A stretch of 64,000 nt of DNA from Chrysopilus asiliformis (GCA_964034945.1 OZ035963.1:45023332-45087331), one strand, 5' to 3'; positions 21,344 through 33,626 are shown, counted from the stretch's first letter. Program-made: numbers and translations. Notes: generated from the letters alone by a model not told the origin.

Positions 21344-23233
21344 CGCCAATGTAAACAATATTAACCAATTTTGTATTTATAATGACAGAAAATTCAATAA
21401 CTGCACACATTTGGAGAAAAATAATTTTTAAGATTCCCTATTCAAAAATTATCGTTAGGGAAAATTTCATGTGTTGCTAAATTTCTTATAGAAAATTGTT
21501 TGTGACAAACTATTGTAATAATATTGTAATAAAACAAAAGGGTTTTTAATCATGATAAAAGTAACTAATAAAACCCTCGTGATAAAAACACATGGATACA
21601 AAAGTGGAGACTGTCTGATGTTAAAACATGTACCTAAACACAAAGAAAATAAAATCATTGAGAGAACATATTATTTTAAAAATACGTGCGATTTTTTATC
21701 ATATTTCTTAAACAAAAATTTAAATATAAAAACAAAATTGTTAAAAAAAAGTCTAAATTAACTTGAGGAAAGTAATGAAATCAACTTAATGTTTAAGATC
21801 GAAAACAAACCTATGAAATAATGATATGATGATAAATTATACTAAACCGGAAATTTGAAATTTCATGCGAAACAGATACATGATACATTTGCATATTATA
21901 GATTACTGTAATATTATTATAATAATTATGTAAGAATATGTTTTATATATTATAAAAATTATGAATATAACGTAAGTAAAAATAACATTAAATCAAATAC
22001 AATATTTAATAAATTCATACAAAAAAACTATAAAAGAATTCTATTTACGAATTACTATTCATAACTTTATTATTTTTATACGTATTCAGAGATATATTTA
22101 TAGAATCCCTCATTTAAATAAGGCAAAAACAATAAACTGAATACAGTTGATTCAAAATTTTTAAAATTAGGAATAAAATCATGTGTAATTTTTTTTCTTT
22201 TATAAGCAAATGCTTTCTTGCATAGATTTGAAATTATTTTATTTTTAGAATTAAAAAATGTTTTTTTGTGCTTTTAATTTTGATCTCTCTAAATGGTGAA
22301 TATTTTGCGCTTTTATTTTTATTGTTAGATAGAAACGTTTTAAAAATCAACATTTTGAAGAGAAACGCATCCTTTAGACATGAAATAAATTAAGAATCAA
22401 GTGAAATTTAAGAAATTAAAAAAAATTGTTTATCATTTCTAGTAATATTACTTAATATATTTATGGTAATTTTTTCTATGATTTTTCAGTTATATGTTCA
22501 ATATTTATGTTTGTTTATCAAATATTGTTAGTGTATAGGAATACTTTGCATAGTCCGGATAATCGGTTCCACCGAACTAATCGAGGAAATAAATATGAAT
22601 GTACCGAAATTGATAATTGCTTCTGAAAATTTCGCCGTAGAAATATCATACTACTTGGTCGACTTATCTTTCATTCACACGATCAAAAAACAACTTCGAC
22701 TAATCGATGCGTATGGGTGAGGTAACTCTCTTTATACTTACGGATTCTTACTTTCATACGGATTTATTTACATATTTACGGCCCATATTTTGAACTAGTA
22801 CTGAAAAAGAACTTAATTATATTGAAACTCAGCTATTTGTCTCCGTTTGTCTGCTTAGAGATCTTTTTTTTTGTCATGGTTGCTAAAACTTTTAAACTCG
22901 TTTTGTGAAAAGTGACTTCAGAATTTTTCAATATGGCAGACGGTCACTTTCAAGCTGACATACCTTGCATTATTTTAGTAAGGGCATCATGTATATACCC
23001 AATAAACATGTCGCATTTATATTGGTTCCCTTTGGAGTTCGAAAACGACATGTCACACTTGGAAAAGTACTAACCAATCGCACGGAAAATTGATATATCG
23101 GTCAAAGAAGAATGGCGTACATTGCTCACACTTATTGGACAATACATATGTGTGCGTGCGTGGTTTTTGCTTTCGATATTCGTGAGACAGTCGTGTTGAA
23201 AGATTTTTCTATTTTGTTTTCTCTTTTCCATTA
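21344..23233. other. Very AT-rich CNOT9 3' flank, no gene
   Basis: AT content rises markedly, especially at 21400-22500. Short open frames are chance runs without similarity. A CCGGATAATCGGTTCCACCG patch near 22555 has the look of an old transposon end but no partner was found. Confidence 0.5.
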
Positions 23234-23915
23234 TCACCCCGATTCTGATAGTCGTGTCGTTTCGACAAGAGTCGTTTTACGTGTTGTTAGTACTTTTCTA
23301 CCCCCAACCAGTGTTGACGGAGACCTCAAGCCCAAAATCGCTGAAATGAGGAAAAAAAATCTCAAGTCTCCGAAATTATAGACAAAAATCGCTAGTTTTG
23401 AGACTTTTTTTTAATGCATATTTAAACATATATCTTGTTTTCAAATCGCTTTTATTCTTTGTTTTTAACCATAATAAAAAATAATAATAAAAAACAACAA
23501 CTTTGTCTTCTTAAAAAACACACTGCACCTGCAGGAAAGCAAACAAAATTTAAAAAAATTTGACGTTTACTTAAGTTAAAAGATTCAAGTATTTTCTTAT
23601 AGGGGGATTCTGTGGTACTTATTTATATACATTTGGTAGGTTGTTGACCCAATAAGCATAAATGTAAAAAATTGTGAAAAGTATGATATTTATTAGTAAA
23701 ATTTTCAACAAAGTTTTTTTTCTTAAGAAACTTGAAAATCGCTGAAAATCTCCGAAAAGTCCCCAAAAGACCACTAAAATCTCAAATCTCAACACGTGCT
23801 TTTTAAGGCATGAAAGTCGCTAGAAATGAGACAAGTCGCTGAAAATGGTAACACTGCCCCCAACAAAACGTTAAACGACTCTTGTCGAAAACGACATGAC
23901 GCAATTATCAGAATC
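23234..23915. repeat. Inverted-repeat element split by a hAT insertion
   Basis: Arms GATTCTGATAGTCGTGTCG and GATTCTGATAATTGCGTCAT (the second read on the minus strand), followed by CGACAAGAGTCGTTT on both sides, form the ends of a short fold-back element of about 125 bp once the hAT element at 23309-23856 and its duplication are removed. Confidence 0.7.
23309..23856. mobile_element. hAT-type element with CAGTGTT ends
   Basis: It begins CAGTGTTGAC and ends GTAACACTG, with the 8-bp duplication CCCCCAAC at 23301-23308 and 23857-23864. Subterminal AAATCGCTGAAA motifs occur on both sides. 548 bp, no transposase. Confidence 0.9.
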
Positions 23916-23955
23916 AAGGTGTAGGTATGTTAAAATTAAAATAAATCCAAACTTA

Positions 23956-24396
23956 CACCGCGTCTTGATTTGGGATTTTTCATCGCAGAGATTTTTGATT
24001 GACCAATCTCGAGTTGACGGCGATAAAAAATCCCAGAGATAAATTTCAAGAAATCTTGCAATTGCAAAATTTCTTGGAATTTCTCAATTCAATATGGCGG
24101 AATCTAAATTCTCCCGACAAGTAGTTGCGAAAAAACCTAATTTTTACAAACAATACGATACAAAAAGCTTTGGAAGAGAATATATAACATTAAGAGGTTT
24201 TTCTTTTCGTCTGTTCTTCTGTTTCAGCCTTTTCAATTTCACGTATTGCATTAATTGCGAGAGCGGCGACTATGTGTTTTCTTTTCATCGGCATTTTGAG
24301 TACTAAATTTCAAGAGATTTTCAGCCCAGCTGTCAAAAAAGTCTCATTGCGGTGAGATATTTCTTGGGATGAAAAATTGTTAATCAAGACGCGGTG
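23956..24396. mobile_element. PIF/Harbinger-type element, 441 bp
   Basis: TIRs CACCGCGTCTTGATT are flanked by TTA on both sides (23953-23955 and 24397-24399), the canonical PIF/Harbinger target. ATTTTTCATC follows in both arms after a short gap. A 70-codon frame at 24094-24306 (starts MAESKFSRQVVAKKPNFYKQ) may be a coding remnant but shows no motif I can name. Confidence 0.85.
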
Positions 24397-24544
24397 TTAA
24401 TGAATAAAACATCAAACTTAACGAAAAATACACTAGAAACACTATCAACTAAAGTGCGTCATTGAAGTACCCTAATATATAAAATCAACAGGGTTTTGAT
24501 TTTATCCAACCGTTTGTCGAACCTAAAATTTCGTACTAAATACA

Positions 24545-24619
24545 ACCGGCCCATACACGATCCAACATTGCTTACAACTGAACCAAGTTGTATAACAAGT
24601 CTCATAATGTATGGCCGGC
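24545..24619. repeat. Small fold-back with CCGGCC ends
   Basis: CCGGCCCATACACGAT on the left pairs imperfectly with ATAATGTATGGCCGG on the right, and TTACAACT-type strings pair further in. It is probably an old 75-bp MITE. Confidence 0.45.
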
Positions 24620-24906
24620 TTAAGTAGGAAGCTACACGATTTTTATATTTAAAAAACCTATACAAGTAGTAATATTGCGACACAGGCGGACAACATTGAC
24701 TGTCACAATCAAATACAAATTTGGGTCTCTGTCCCGTTTTTTTTTGCCCGTGCGCTGTTTTGTATTTAAGGGCGTGCAAAGGGTTTGTTTTCCGGGCAAC
24801 ACAATGTACCCCTAGAAAAAACAAAAAAAAAAATTTCGGACTATAAAAACGAGAAAACAAATAAACTACTAAACTAAATTCAGTCGTTGCTGTCGCTGCG
24901 CTAGCC

Positions 24907-25186
24907 CACGGCATAGAGACAACCAAGGTATGCCATGAATTCAAATCTGACGTTTCGTTGCAACGTCACTTGTGCCGATTAGTTCGTCAAGTGCAGAAGG
25001 AATTTTGTTTTGTGGATGGTAATTTAAATTTTTGTGCGATCTAAATAAGATATTTGTAAATTAGTGGACTGATTGCATTAAATAGTGATCAATAAATATA
25101 AAAATTAATTAAAAAAAGTCGGCACAAATGACGTCACACCTGACTATCAAAAGTTCATGGAATACCTTGGTTGTCTTTATGCCGTG
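24907..25186. mobile_element. 280-bp hAT MITE, copy 2
   Basis: It has the same length and TIRs (CACGGCATAGAGACAACCAA here) as copy 1 at 8128-8407 but lies in the opposite orientation. The flanks CGCTAGCC and CTCTAGCC agree at 7 of 8 positions, a slightly decayed target duplication. Confidence 0.88.
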
Positions 25187-25603
25187 CTCTAGCCTATCCA
25201 CAATCTCTTCGGATATTATATACACTTCTCCCGAAATGCTAAGGAGAGTTAGGTCAGTTATATGATCTTGTATAACAGACGACATTGGGTTGCGTAGCCA
25301 AAATTTTCAAACACTGGTGTATTCGCAGAAAAAATTTAACAATTTGTTCACATTTCTATAACATTTTGATTGCAGTAAAATCACAGCCGATAGCTTGCTT
25401 CCCTTTTTCAACAAATTTCGTATTCATTTAGCAAACTGGGTATCTCTTTCAACTATTCCTTTGCTTTGCTTTTTTTTTTAGAAATTTTGATTCTCAATGG
25501 GTTCTTAAAATAGCATAAATTATTTAAACTTTTAGTTTTTAGTTTATTATTCCTGTATTACTTTCTTTCTATTTTTGTGTGTATTTAGCGTAATTTAGTG
25601 CAC

Positions 25604-25714
25604 TATTATGGAAACGATCATAATCGTAACGATTGGAAATTGTTGAGGTAGTAGAAAACACTAACAACAACAGGCAAATGCCAATCGTTACGATTACGAT
25701 CGTATTCCATAATA
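25604..25714. repeat. 111-bp fold-back, relative of 5023-5153
   Basis: TATTATGGAAACGATCATAA and its near inverse form the arms. The centre holds ACACTAACAACAACA, as in the fold-back at 5023-5153. Together they define a palindromic MITE family. Confidence 0.75.
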
Positions 25715-25724
25715 GGCCACCAGG

Positions 25725-25786
25725 CTGAAAGTCTAAAAATTCTCCATGAGTACAATTTGATGGATAACAGCGCCATCTATTGAGTT
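25725..25786. repeat. 62-bp dispersed repeat, copy 1
   Basis: It starts CTGAAAGTCTAAAAATTCTC and ends at ATTGAGTT. It is repeated almost unchanged at 28035-28097 in the same orientation. Confidence 0.85.
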
Positions 25787-25911
25787 AATTTATTTTTTAT
25801 TATCTAATTCCCGGCTTCGAACCGAATCTTAGTTAAAACTCGATCCAAAATTTTCGTCTCGTTTCGCCGGTGGCGCCGTGGCTAAAATTGGGACTTATGT
25901 GGAGCTTTGCT

Positions 25912-26073
25912 TTTTATACCCGTATGGTAAAACCAAAGGGTATATTAACTTTGCCTTACCGTTTGTAACGCCAAGATCCCGTCATCGCACAAAAAAATGA
26001 ATTACACCAGTGTGTTTAGAATGATAAAAATATTTAATTTCTGCATGTCCGTCCGTCTGTCTGTCTGTCCGTC

Positions 26074-26104
<31 letters not shown>

Positions 26105-26505
26105 CCGTCCGTCTGTCTGTGGCGCGGATTGCGGGCGCACGGATTGAGCTAGAGACTTAAAAGTTTGCACAGATCAGTTTTTCGTAAAATGCGAGGCTAA
26201 GTTCGTTAATGGGCAAAAATGGACCATTAGGGGGGGTACCCCCCATACGAACGAAAACTTTTTTTGCGAATATCTCAAAAACGGTGCATCTTATCAAAAA
26301 AGTCCAAGAACAAAAGTTATTTAGGATATGATTCTACATAAAACTCCCATACATCAAAATCCGATTGGAATAAATTTTAAAAAATCTTATTGGAAAGTTT
26401 GACTTCAAAGTGGAATTTTGGTATAACTGTTCGAATTTTGATACGAATATCACCATACGGGTCTCCAATGATTGCCAGATTGGCAATTATAGCTTTTGTT
26501 ATGTT
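25912..26505 (+). mobile_element. DINE-1/Helentron-like element, copy A1
   Basis: 5' end TATACCCGTATGGT; then GTAACGCCAAGATCCCGTCA; a TCTG/TCCG array (26047-26120); a GGCGCGGATTGCGGGCGCAC block; a G-run next to GGTACCCCCC; and at the 3' side CACCATACGGG followed by the hairpin ATTGCCAGATTGGCAAT and a short tail. This order (subterminal inverted repeat, central microsatellite, inverted repeat, 3' hairpin, no protein) is that of DINE-1/Helentron elements. The family name is my inference. Confidence 0.75.
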
Positions 26506-29222
26506 TTAATTTTATTTTTTTGGAGTTTTTTTTGATTTTACGTGACATTTGAGGAAATTCAATTATAGCGTTTTGTGAATATTTTATTTCAGGTTCATTT
26601 TAGAGGACAATATCTTTGACCAAACTTGTAGTAAATTAACAGGGCTACATGGAAGATTTTTCCGTCAAACTAGCCGTCTGGGAAATATTCGCGGGAAAAG
26701 TGAAATTTTTTTTTCTTTTTCATATAAACCTCTATTTTCTGTGGATTTCTTGATTTTCACGAGGAAATTTTTGTGATTCTTCAAGCGAATAAAATTAAAG
26801 ATGCGAAATTTTGCAAAACTCCTTCCTTATACGCAGTTTTAAATTTCAGTTTCCTGTGATTTTTTCGAAAACGACACGTCAAATCGAAAAATTTGCACAG
26901 AAAAAAGTGTTTAGAATACAATTTTACACAATTTCTCCATATATCATAAATTCAACCGACTCATATTTATAGTCATTTATGGCGTTCAAAGATTTTACAA
27001 TTTCAGATTTGCTGGAAACGATATTTCTTTCAAAGTTCATATATTTTGACCTGTTTCTCGTAGAAGTACACTACTTACAGCAAAATAGAAGTAAATTAGC
27101 TGAAGTGTTCAAAAAAAGTATTGTGAGAAAAAAATTTCATACAAATTTTTTCACGGCGAGGAAAAGATTCGGTAAATTCGAGAAAACTCATTGCCTGGTT
27201 ACTTATTTTAATGAAATTTTTTACTGTTAGGTGCTAAATACAATTCTCTACAACTTCTTTAAAGACATAAAAGTGGTATTTCCAACTGTTTTCGTGTTAT
27301 GAACCGAACACTAGCCCGTAGTGGCAGAAAACCGCTTGAAAAATTTAAAAAAGGGGGAAAGTGTGGTCAGATTGAATTTTGGCATATGGCCGAATTATCT
27401 AAAATTACATTGTAAACACTTTTCTTTTTGAAACTTTTTTGATAAAATGAACCGTTTTCGAGAAAATCGCCAAAAACTTTAATTTTCAGCGGGAAGGGGG
27501 GAAGGAGTTATCCGATTTTGCCCATTTTTTACCAATTCTTTCTCTTTACGTTACTTGCATTTCAGATCTCTAGCTTAAGTTGTTTGGAAAATCAAAAAAA
27601 TTTTGTTAAAAAAATCAAAGAAATTTTCACAGGGGAAAACAAGCAAATAGACTTCGAATGTAAACTTGATTTCATTCAATGAGTTTTTATAGTTTTTCGA
27701 AAGCTTTTTATTTCAAATTGTGGGATTTAATTAGAAAATGCAATATCGCTTTGAAAATTCCAATTATTATGTAATTTTATCCATTAAATGCGGAGAAAAC
27801 AGGAAAATGAAAAATGAAATTTCTCCTTCTGTGGCCACCGTCAGATTTTCGCTGATTTTCGTCGTTCCCAGGCTGTTTTCTTCATAGATCTTTTACCTGT
27901 TTTACGAGAAAATACCTGCAAAATAGATACGCATAAAAACGAAGCATTTCCCTGCTTTCAAAATTTGGAATATTGCAAATTTAATTAATTTTCATTTTGG
28001 CGGGAAATGTCGAGAGGGGAATTTCTTATGTCACCCTGAAAGTCTAAAAATTCTCCATGAGTACAATTTGATGTATAACAGCGCCATCTATTGAGTTGCA
28101 AACACCATTTTTTACCTTCTATCAAAACCGAGATTGCAAGAAAAAAGAAAAAAACATTTGATTCCCATTTTGAAAACATTTGTAGGTTTTGAAAATGGAA
28201 CCATTTTCTTTTTCTTGATTACCAGCTAGAGTTTCTATTTCGCCTTTTCGCATGGACCGCTAGTGGGCTAAAAAGTGACTGAGCTAGAAACGTGTCTAGG
28301 CTTATTACCTAAAACTAGGGTACCTTAACGACGCACTTTATTTTCTTCTATACTAATGGTCACGTGAAAGTGACATCTATATTCATGATTTCAAAGCTAA
28401 AGCTGACTTTTTTTTGACATTTCAGTGATTGTTTATTTAATCCTAGTGTGACTTGGTAATTTTTTTCATGAGATTAAACAATATCTTTTCTTTGTTATTA
28501 TTTAACATTGAAATTAATAAAAAAATTATCTATTGCTTTATAGTAGATATAGATATAAAAAATGGCCCAGCAGAGCTCCAAAGTAGGGGTGAAAAAATTG
28601 CGTTGGATGGTTTACGGCTCTCCAGATAATCGGAAATAACAAAAAAACCAAAGGGCCTTAAATATATGCTTGTGGCTACAGCCGAAATTACACTTAAGCA
28701 AAAATATGGAAAACTTTAAAAATTTTGGTCATTTGAAAATCAAATTTCGATTTTTACGGTATTTTTCGTCGGGTTTCGGGTTGTGAATTTTGCAAAAATA
28801 AGTATTTCAATGATGTTGTAGGTCTGCGTGTACGCACACGGCTCCCGAAGATATGTGTCAACCGGTCGGTTCACTAATTCCTGAGAAAACGCTTAAATCT
28901 ATCTCGAAAACATGACGTCCACTCTATGAAAACAGTGATTTTCCAAGCTCAGGAATTTTACCTCACCCCTTTTGCGCACTTATTTTACACACAATAAACC
29001 TTCGAAAATCGCAACAAAAAAAATTGGATTTTTTTGACTCTTTTGTATATATTTATACTAAATTTTAAGAGATTGTTGTAAAACAAATTTGAAACCAATC
29101 AAAGGCCAAAAAAATGTCTCGTAGAGACGGCGAGAAGACGTGGATCCGCCTACAACGATCGCCAATAGATATTTAAGTAAGAAATTTTAGTGAAAAGGAA
29201 ATTAAGGAAACAAATTTTTATT
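26506..29222. other. No recognised gene
   Basis: 2.7 kb of AT-rich DNA. Apart from the 62-bp repeat copy at 28035-28097 I find no TIR pair, array or coding similarity. Around 28560-29200 the composition is less AT-rich and may be an old repeat, but nothing identifies it. Confidence 0.45.
28035..28097. repeat. 62-bp dispersed repeat, copy 2
   Basis: Nearly identical to 25725-25786 and in the same orientation. It includes ACAGCGCCATCTATTGAGTT. Confidence 0.85.
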
Positions 29223-29223
29223 T

Positions 29224-29486
29224 AAAACATAACAAAAGCTATAATTGCCAATCTGGCAATTATTGAAAACCCGTATGGTGATATTCGTATCAAAATTCGA
29301 ACAGTTGTATTAAAATTCCAGTTTGAAGTCAAACTTTCTAATTAGATTTTTTTTTAAATTTATTCCAATCGGATTTTGATGTATGGGAGTTTTATGTAGA
29401 ATCATATCCTAAATAACTTTTGTTCTTGCACTTTTTTGATAAGATGCACCGTTTTTGAGATATTCGGTTTCATCATACGGGTATAA
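29224..29486 (-). mobile_element. DINE-1-like element, internally deleted copy A2
   Basis: Both ends are present (AAAACATAACAAAAGC with the hairpin ATTGCCAATCTGGCAAT, and CATACGGGTATA), but the copy is only about 263 bp: the G-run, the CGCGCC block and the TCTG array are missing. The deletion joins the GATATTC segment directly to the 5' end. Confidence 0.75.
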
Positions 29487-29880
29487 TAATTTTATTTATA
29501 ATTGGTTTATGATAAGAGAAGTGTGAAATAAATATCATACATACAATGTTCAAAACGCTCCCATTTCTAGTCTTTCGTTCAAATTAGTTATATTTATAAT
29601 AACGAAGGTTTTACATAAATTTACTACTATTTCATCGATTCTACTACTATTTTTCGGCCGATTTATTACGATTTCGAAAATCAAAAGAAATATCGCTCTC
29701 TTACTAATGAAATACATACTTATATATGTGTGTGCATGATAACCAACAGCCATCGCTCGAGGCTTTCAATCATTTTTATGCGTGGCCCACAAACCGCTTT
29801 GAACAAGAAGCGAAAACGTAAATAGAAATCATTTTCGTTCCCAAGAACGAGAGTCGGAAACCACAGCAAACGCTTTTGCC
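29487..29880. other. No recognised gene
   Basis: It contains inverted matches to 5785-5815 and to 1807-1840, so it is largely old dispersed repeat. It ends at the hAT target duplication. Confidence 0.45.
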
Positions 29881-29888
29881 GTTAAGAG

Positions 29889-31353
29889 CAGTGATGCTAT
29901 ATCGAGGGGAATTCCCCTTTTTGCGGGGAATTTGACTATAAAAATTGTTAATAGGGGAAAAGGGGAAAACGCTTCAAAACGAGGGGAAACGATTTACAAC
30001 GAGGGGAAACGATTTACAACGAGGGGAAAATATTCGCCTTTCAACTAAATCCGAAATAACTTTTAAAAAATTACGGAAAAGTAGAAATACAAATAAATAA
30101 AAACAATTACAATCCAATTCCAAGCTTATACAAAGGTAAAGAGTGAAGGAAATGCCCTTATTTATGCATTTGCCACTTTATAATGATCTTATTGTAATTG
30201 TAAAGTACACACCAATCTTTTAAACGAAAGCACTTTAAAATGGCTTGGGAATGTACGTTTAACCGACTTTTCAGTGTACTTTTTAACTGCTTTGAAAAAA
30301 GCACATTAAAAAGTACCATTTCTCATCTTATTCAAAGTAATTACTTTAAACTACTTTAAAAGACTTTGATGGAAAGTAGTTTCCATGAAAGTTCATTGAC
30401 AAATATTTTTTGTTCGTTTTTCAGATTTCTTAAATATATTTTCAATAGAAATATTTTAAATTGCAACTCAGCAGAAGTGCTTTGTTTAAATTATGTAAAA
30501 ATCAATTAAATCGGTAATTTCTTGGTCATCTTTAAAATTTGGCTTAATGTTCTAATTTCGACCAATATTATATAAAAACGGCATAGTGGCCAAATATCGG
30601 AGTCATTCCTATAAAAAAGTTGTAACAGCTCCCAAATTTTTTAGGACACATTCCAACTAAAAAGTGGTCGTATTCTTTTTTTTTGTGTAACCATTCCCAA
30701 AATTATGGCAAAGACTCCAACGTGTTACATGGGGGAGATTATTGTATATGTTAGACTGGCTATGACAAAAAATAGGGCGACATTCCCTTTAGTACAGGAA
30801 AGGAATGAAATCTATTCCGGTGCTACTTTTGTTGGAATGTGTCCATTTTTCTCTCAGCCCTATTCACATAGTAATGATTCCACGAAAGCTAGGACTAGTT
30901 CCAATATTTATGGAAGCCTTTGCTACAAAATGGTGCAATGACTCCTATAATCGCTTTCCCGTATTTTATAGAAACGATTACTATCCGGATTTTTTCCGTG
31001 TACCTTGATTTGCTTTGATTATTATCCAATTGTAAATCCCGGCTTCTTTTCATATCCTATTTGACGTTTGTTTGGAGACCCGTGACGTTGTTATCGGGAA
31101 TACAATTAACGAGTATTTTGTTAAAGCTTTGCAAAATATAAAATTATTTCCTAATTTGTGCTTTTTTCTCTTAAGAGACTTTAACATGAGTCCAGTTGAC
31201 AATAATTTTTGGTTTTAATAAATTAATTCTTTATTTAAAATTCGTTGTTTTTATAGGGGAAAAACGAGGGGAATTTCGTCATTGAAAAAGGGGAAAAAGG
31301 GGAATTTAGTCATTTGGAAAGGGGAATTTCACTAAAGGTACATAGCATCACTG
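29889..31353. mobile_element. hAT-type element with AGGGGAA subterminal motifs
   Basis: It begins CAGTGATGCTAT and ends ATAGCATCACTG, flanked by GTTAAGAG at 29881-29888 and 31354-31361. AGGGGAA is repeated many times near each end, including two perfect 20-bp units GAGGGGAAACGATTTACAAC, as expected of transposase-binding arrays. 1465 bp; the centre has no recognisable transposase. Confidence 0.9.
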
Positions 31354-32257
31354 GTTAAGAGCGAAATTTTTAAGAGCGAAAAGAACGAAATAACATGACA
31401 TTCAATACATCAGATTCAATACACACAAAGGAGGAGCATAAAAAGAGTATAAATGTGAAATCTGTACTACAAGCAGCAAACACAACATAGTTTAACATAA
31501 CAAAATACCCTAAACAATGCTTTAATGTAGGCCGTATTTTATAACACAGTTTCTGTTCGCATATCTCCACAAACTATCGAGTATCATCGATTGCAATTTT
31601 TTTATCATGGCAGCAAGGCAGGAGATCCGCTAGCAATTGGCTTTCAAGGGCAAAAATCCACTCTTCTACAAAAAGTGGGTTCATCCAAAAATCACTATTA
31701 TTAGCTGCGACCCATTGGGCTGATTTTTTACTCCGGAGTGTTCCCGAACAAAGCAAAACTGCACCACCTCCAATTCACGAACAATTTTCAAGAACATGTA
31801 TTGCCATATCGTAGTCACAAACGTTTGAATGGGAAATTTTTCTCTCAGATCGGCGGAGTGTATTCAATTGTAACTCTTATGGAAATTACATTATGGCTAA
31901 AATGATAAAAACTTGTGAAAGCAAAGTTTGAATTGTCATTTCAATATTTTTAGTGTGATTACATTTGGTTGAACGAAAAAAGACTAAAAATAACTAAAAA
32001 AATCATAAGTTTTTGTAAATATTTTATTGACATTAATCAACAAAAACTAAATCTAATAGTGATTATAAAACAAATATATTGATATGTAAAGCAACGGACA
32101 TAAATATTAAACTTGAAACGATTGGGATTCTCTGACGACCAACGAATTGTTGTTTAGCGCCGACAAAACCTTTCTTGAAAAATTAATTATGCAGCATAAT
32201 CAGGTAAAAATGGTGTATACTTTCTCTTTATAATCAATACATAATGAAAATCTTGGT

Positions 32258-32605
32258 TTAGATATTAAATTTATTATACGAGGATGAAAGTGATGGAAAT
32301 TTTGAAGCACTAGATCCAGTCCCTCGGTCTTTCGCGTTCTTATAAGCGCGGTAAAGACTTTTCCACTTCACCTCCAGATTTTCCGGCGTCGCCAGTGAAA
32401 GCTGTGAATATATAAAATGTTTAATTGTTTTTCTTTATTAATTAAATAAATTACCTACCAGTACATCTTGAGCCTCCAGATCTTGCAACATATTTTCCCA
32501 GAACCGTTTTTTGCTTCTGGTTCGAAAATATTCCTCTTTTCTGTTCTTGTAACAGGAAATAAGTGCTTTCCCCTCATTGAAAGACCATTTTCGTGGCTGA
32601 TTCAT
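32258..32605 (-). CDS. Myb/SANT-like DNA-binding protein, two exons (copy 1)
   Basis: Exon 1 (32605-32459, 49 codons) starts MNQPRKWSFNEGKALISCYK. A 57-bp intron (donor GTAGGT, acceptor TTCACAG) leads to exon 2 (32401-32258, 47 codons and TAA), reading on in phase: LEVKWKSLYRAYKNAKDRGT. The 96-residue product has the three spaced Trp of a Myb/SANT trihelix (W7, W36, W62) and the KDRGTGxxxxxF ending seen in the Myb-like partner proteins of Harbinger transposons and related insect regulators. Such proteins bring the transposase to the element ends in the nucleus. The start is the only ATG before the domain. The tail after KFP is short and unlike the family. The frame and splice sites are intact; whether it is expressed cannot be seen. 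Confidence 0.7.
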
Positions 32606-33278
32606 AATTGAAATTAAATATTTAACTGAGGACAGTTCTTCCAGTCACAGCACTATTCTACACAAATATGACAGCTCAATTTTGAGGTTAGAAATTGTTC
32701 TTGGCATAAAAAATTCGACCCATTGAAAATTTACTCCGGAGTAAAAAAATCAGCCCATTGGGCTGATTTTTTACTCCGGAGTGTTCCCGAACAAAGCAAA
32801 ACTGCACCACCTCCAATTCACGAACAATTTTCAAGAACATGTATTGCCATATCGTAGTCACAAACGTTTGAATGGGAAATTTTTCTCTCAGATCGGCGGA
32901 GTGTATTCAATTGTAGCTCTTATGGAAATTACATTATGGCTAAAATGATAAAAACTTGTGAAAGCAAAGTTTAAATTGTCATTTCAATATTTTTAGTGTG
33001 ATTATATTTGGTTGAACGCAAAAAGACTAAAAATAACTAAAAAATCATAAGTTTTGGTAAATATTTTATTGACATTAATCAACAAAACATATATATTGAT
33101 ATGTAAAGCAACGGACATAAATATTAATTAAACCTGAGACGATTGGGATTCTCTGACGGCCAACGAATTGTTGTTTAGCGCCCACAAAATCTGTATTAAA
33201 AAATTAATTATGGAGCATAATCAGGTAAAAATGGTGTATACTTTCTCTTTATAATCAATACATAATGAAAATCTTGGT

Positions 33279-33626
33279 TTAGATATTAAATTTATTATAC
33301 GAGGATGAAAGTGATGGAAATTTTGAAGCACTAGATCCAGTCCCTCGGTCTTTCGCGTTCTTATAAGCGCGGTAAAGACTTTTCCACTTCACCTCCAGAT
33401 TTTCCGGCGTCGCCAGTGAAAGCTGTGAATATATAAAATGTTTAATTGTTTTTCTTTATTAATTAAATAAATTACTAACCAGTACATCTTCAGCCTCCAG
33501 ATCTTGCAACATATTTTCCCAGAACCGATTTTTGCTTCTGGTTCGAAAATATTCCTCTTTTCTGTTTTTGTAACAGGAAATAAGTGCTTTCCCCTCATTG
33601 AAAGACCATTTTCGTGACTGATTCAT
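33279..33626 (-). CDS. Myb/SANT-like DNA-binding protein, two exons (copy 2)
   Basis: This is the second copy in the dimeric element. Exon 1 is 33626-33480, the intron 57 bp (donor GTTAGT, still acceptable), and exon 2 33422-33279 is identical in sequence to copy 1. Exon 1 differs by three amino-acid changes (Pro4Ser, Lys34Asn, Gln46Glu). The three Trp and both splice sites are kept. Preservation of both copies could reflect a recent duplication or selection; the few differences favour a fairly recent event. No transposase gene accompanies either copy. Confidence 0.68.

Noticed and set aside
24459..24944. 161-residue open frame on the minus strand
   Set aside because: It starts inside the 280-bp hAT MITE and crosses a fold-back. 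The composition is low-complexity hydrophobic/Tyr-rich, with no domain.
33389..33598. 69-residue minus frame in the Harbinger-like dimer
   Set aside because: It is the wrong frame of the real Myb/SANT exon and runs through its intron.
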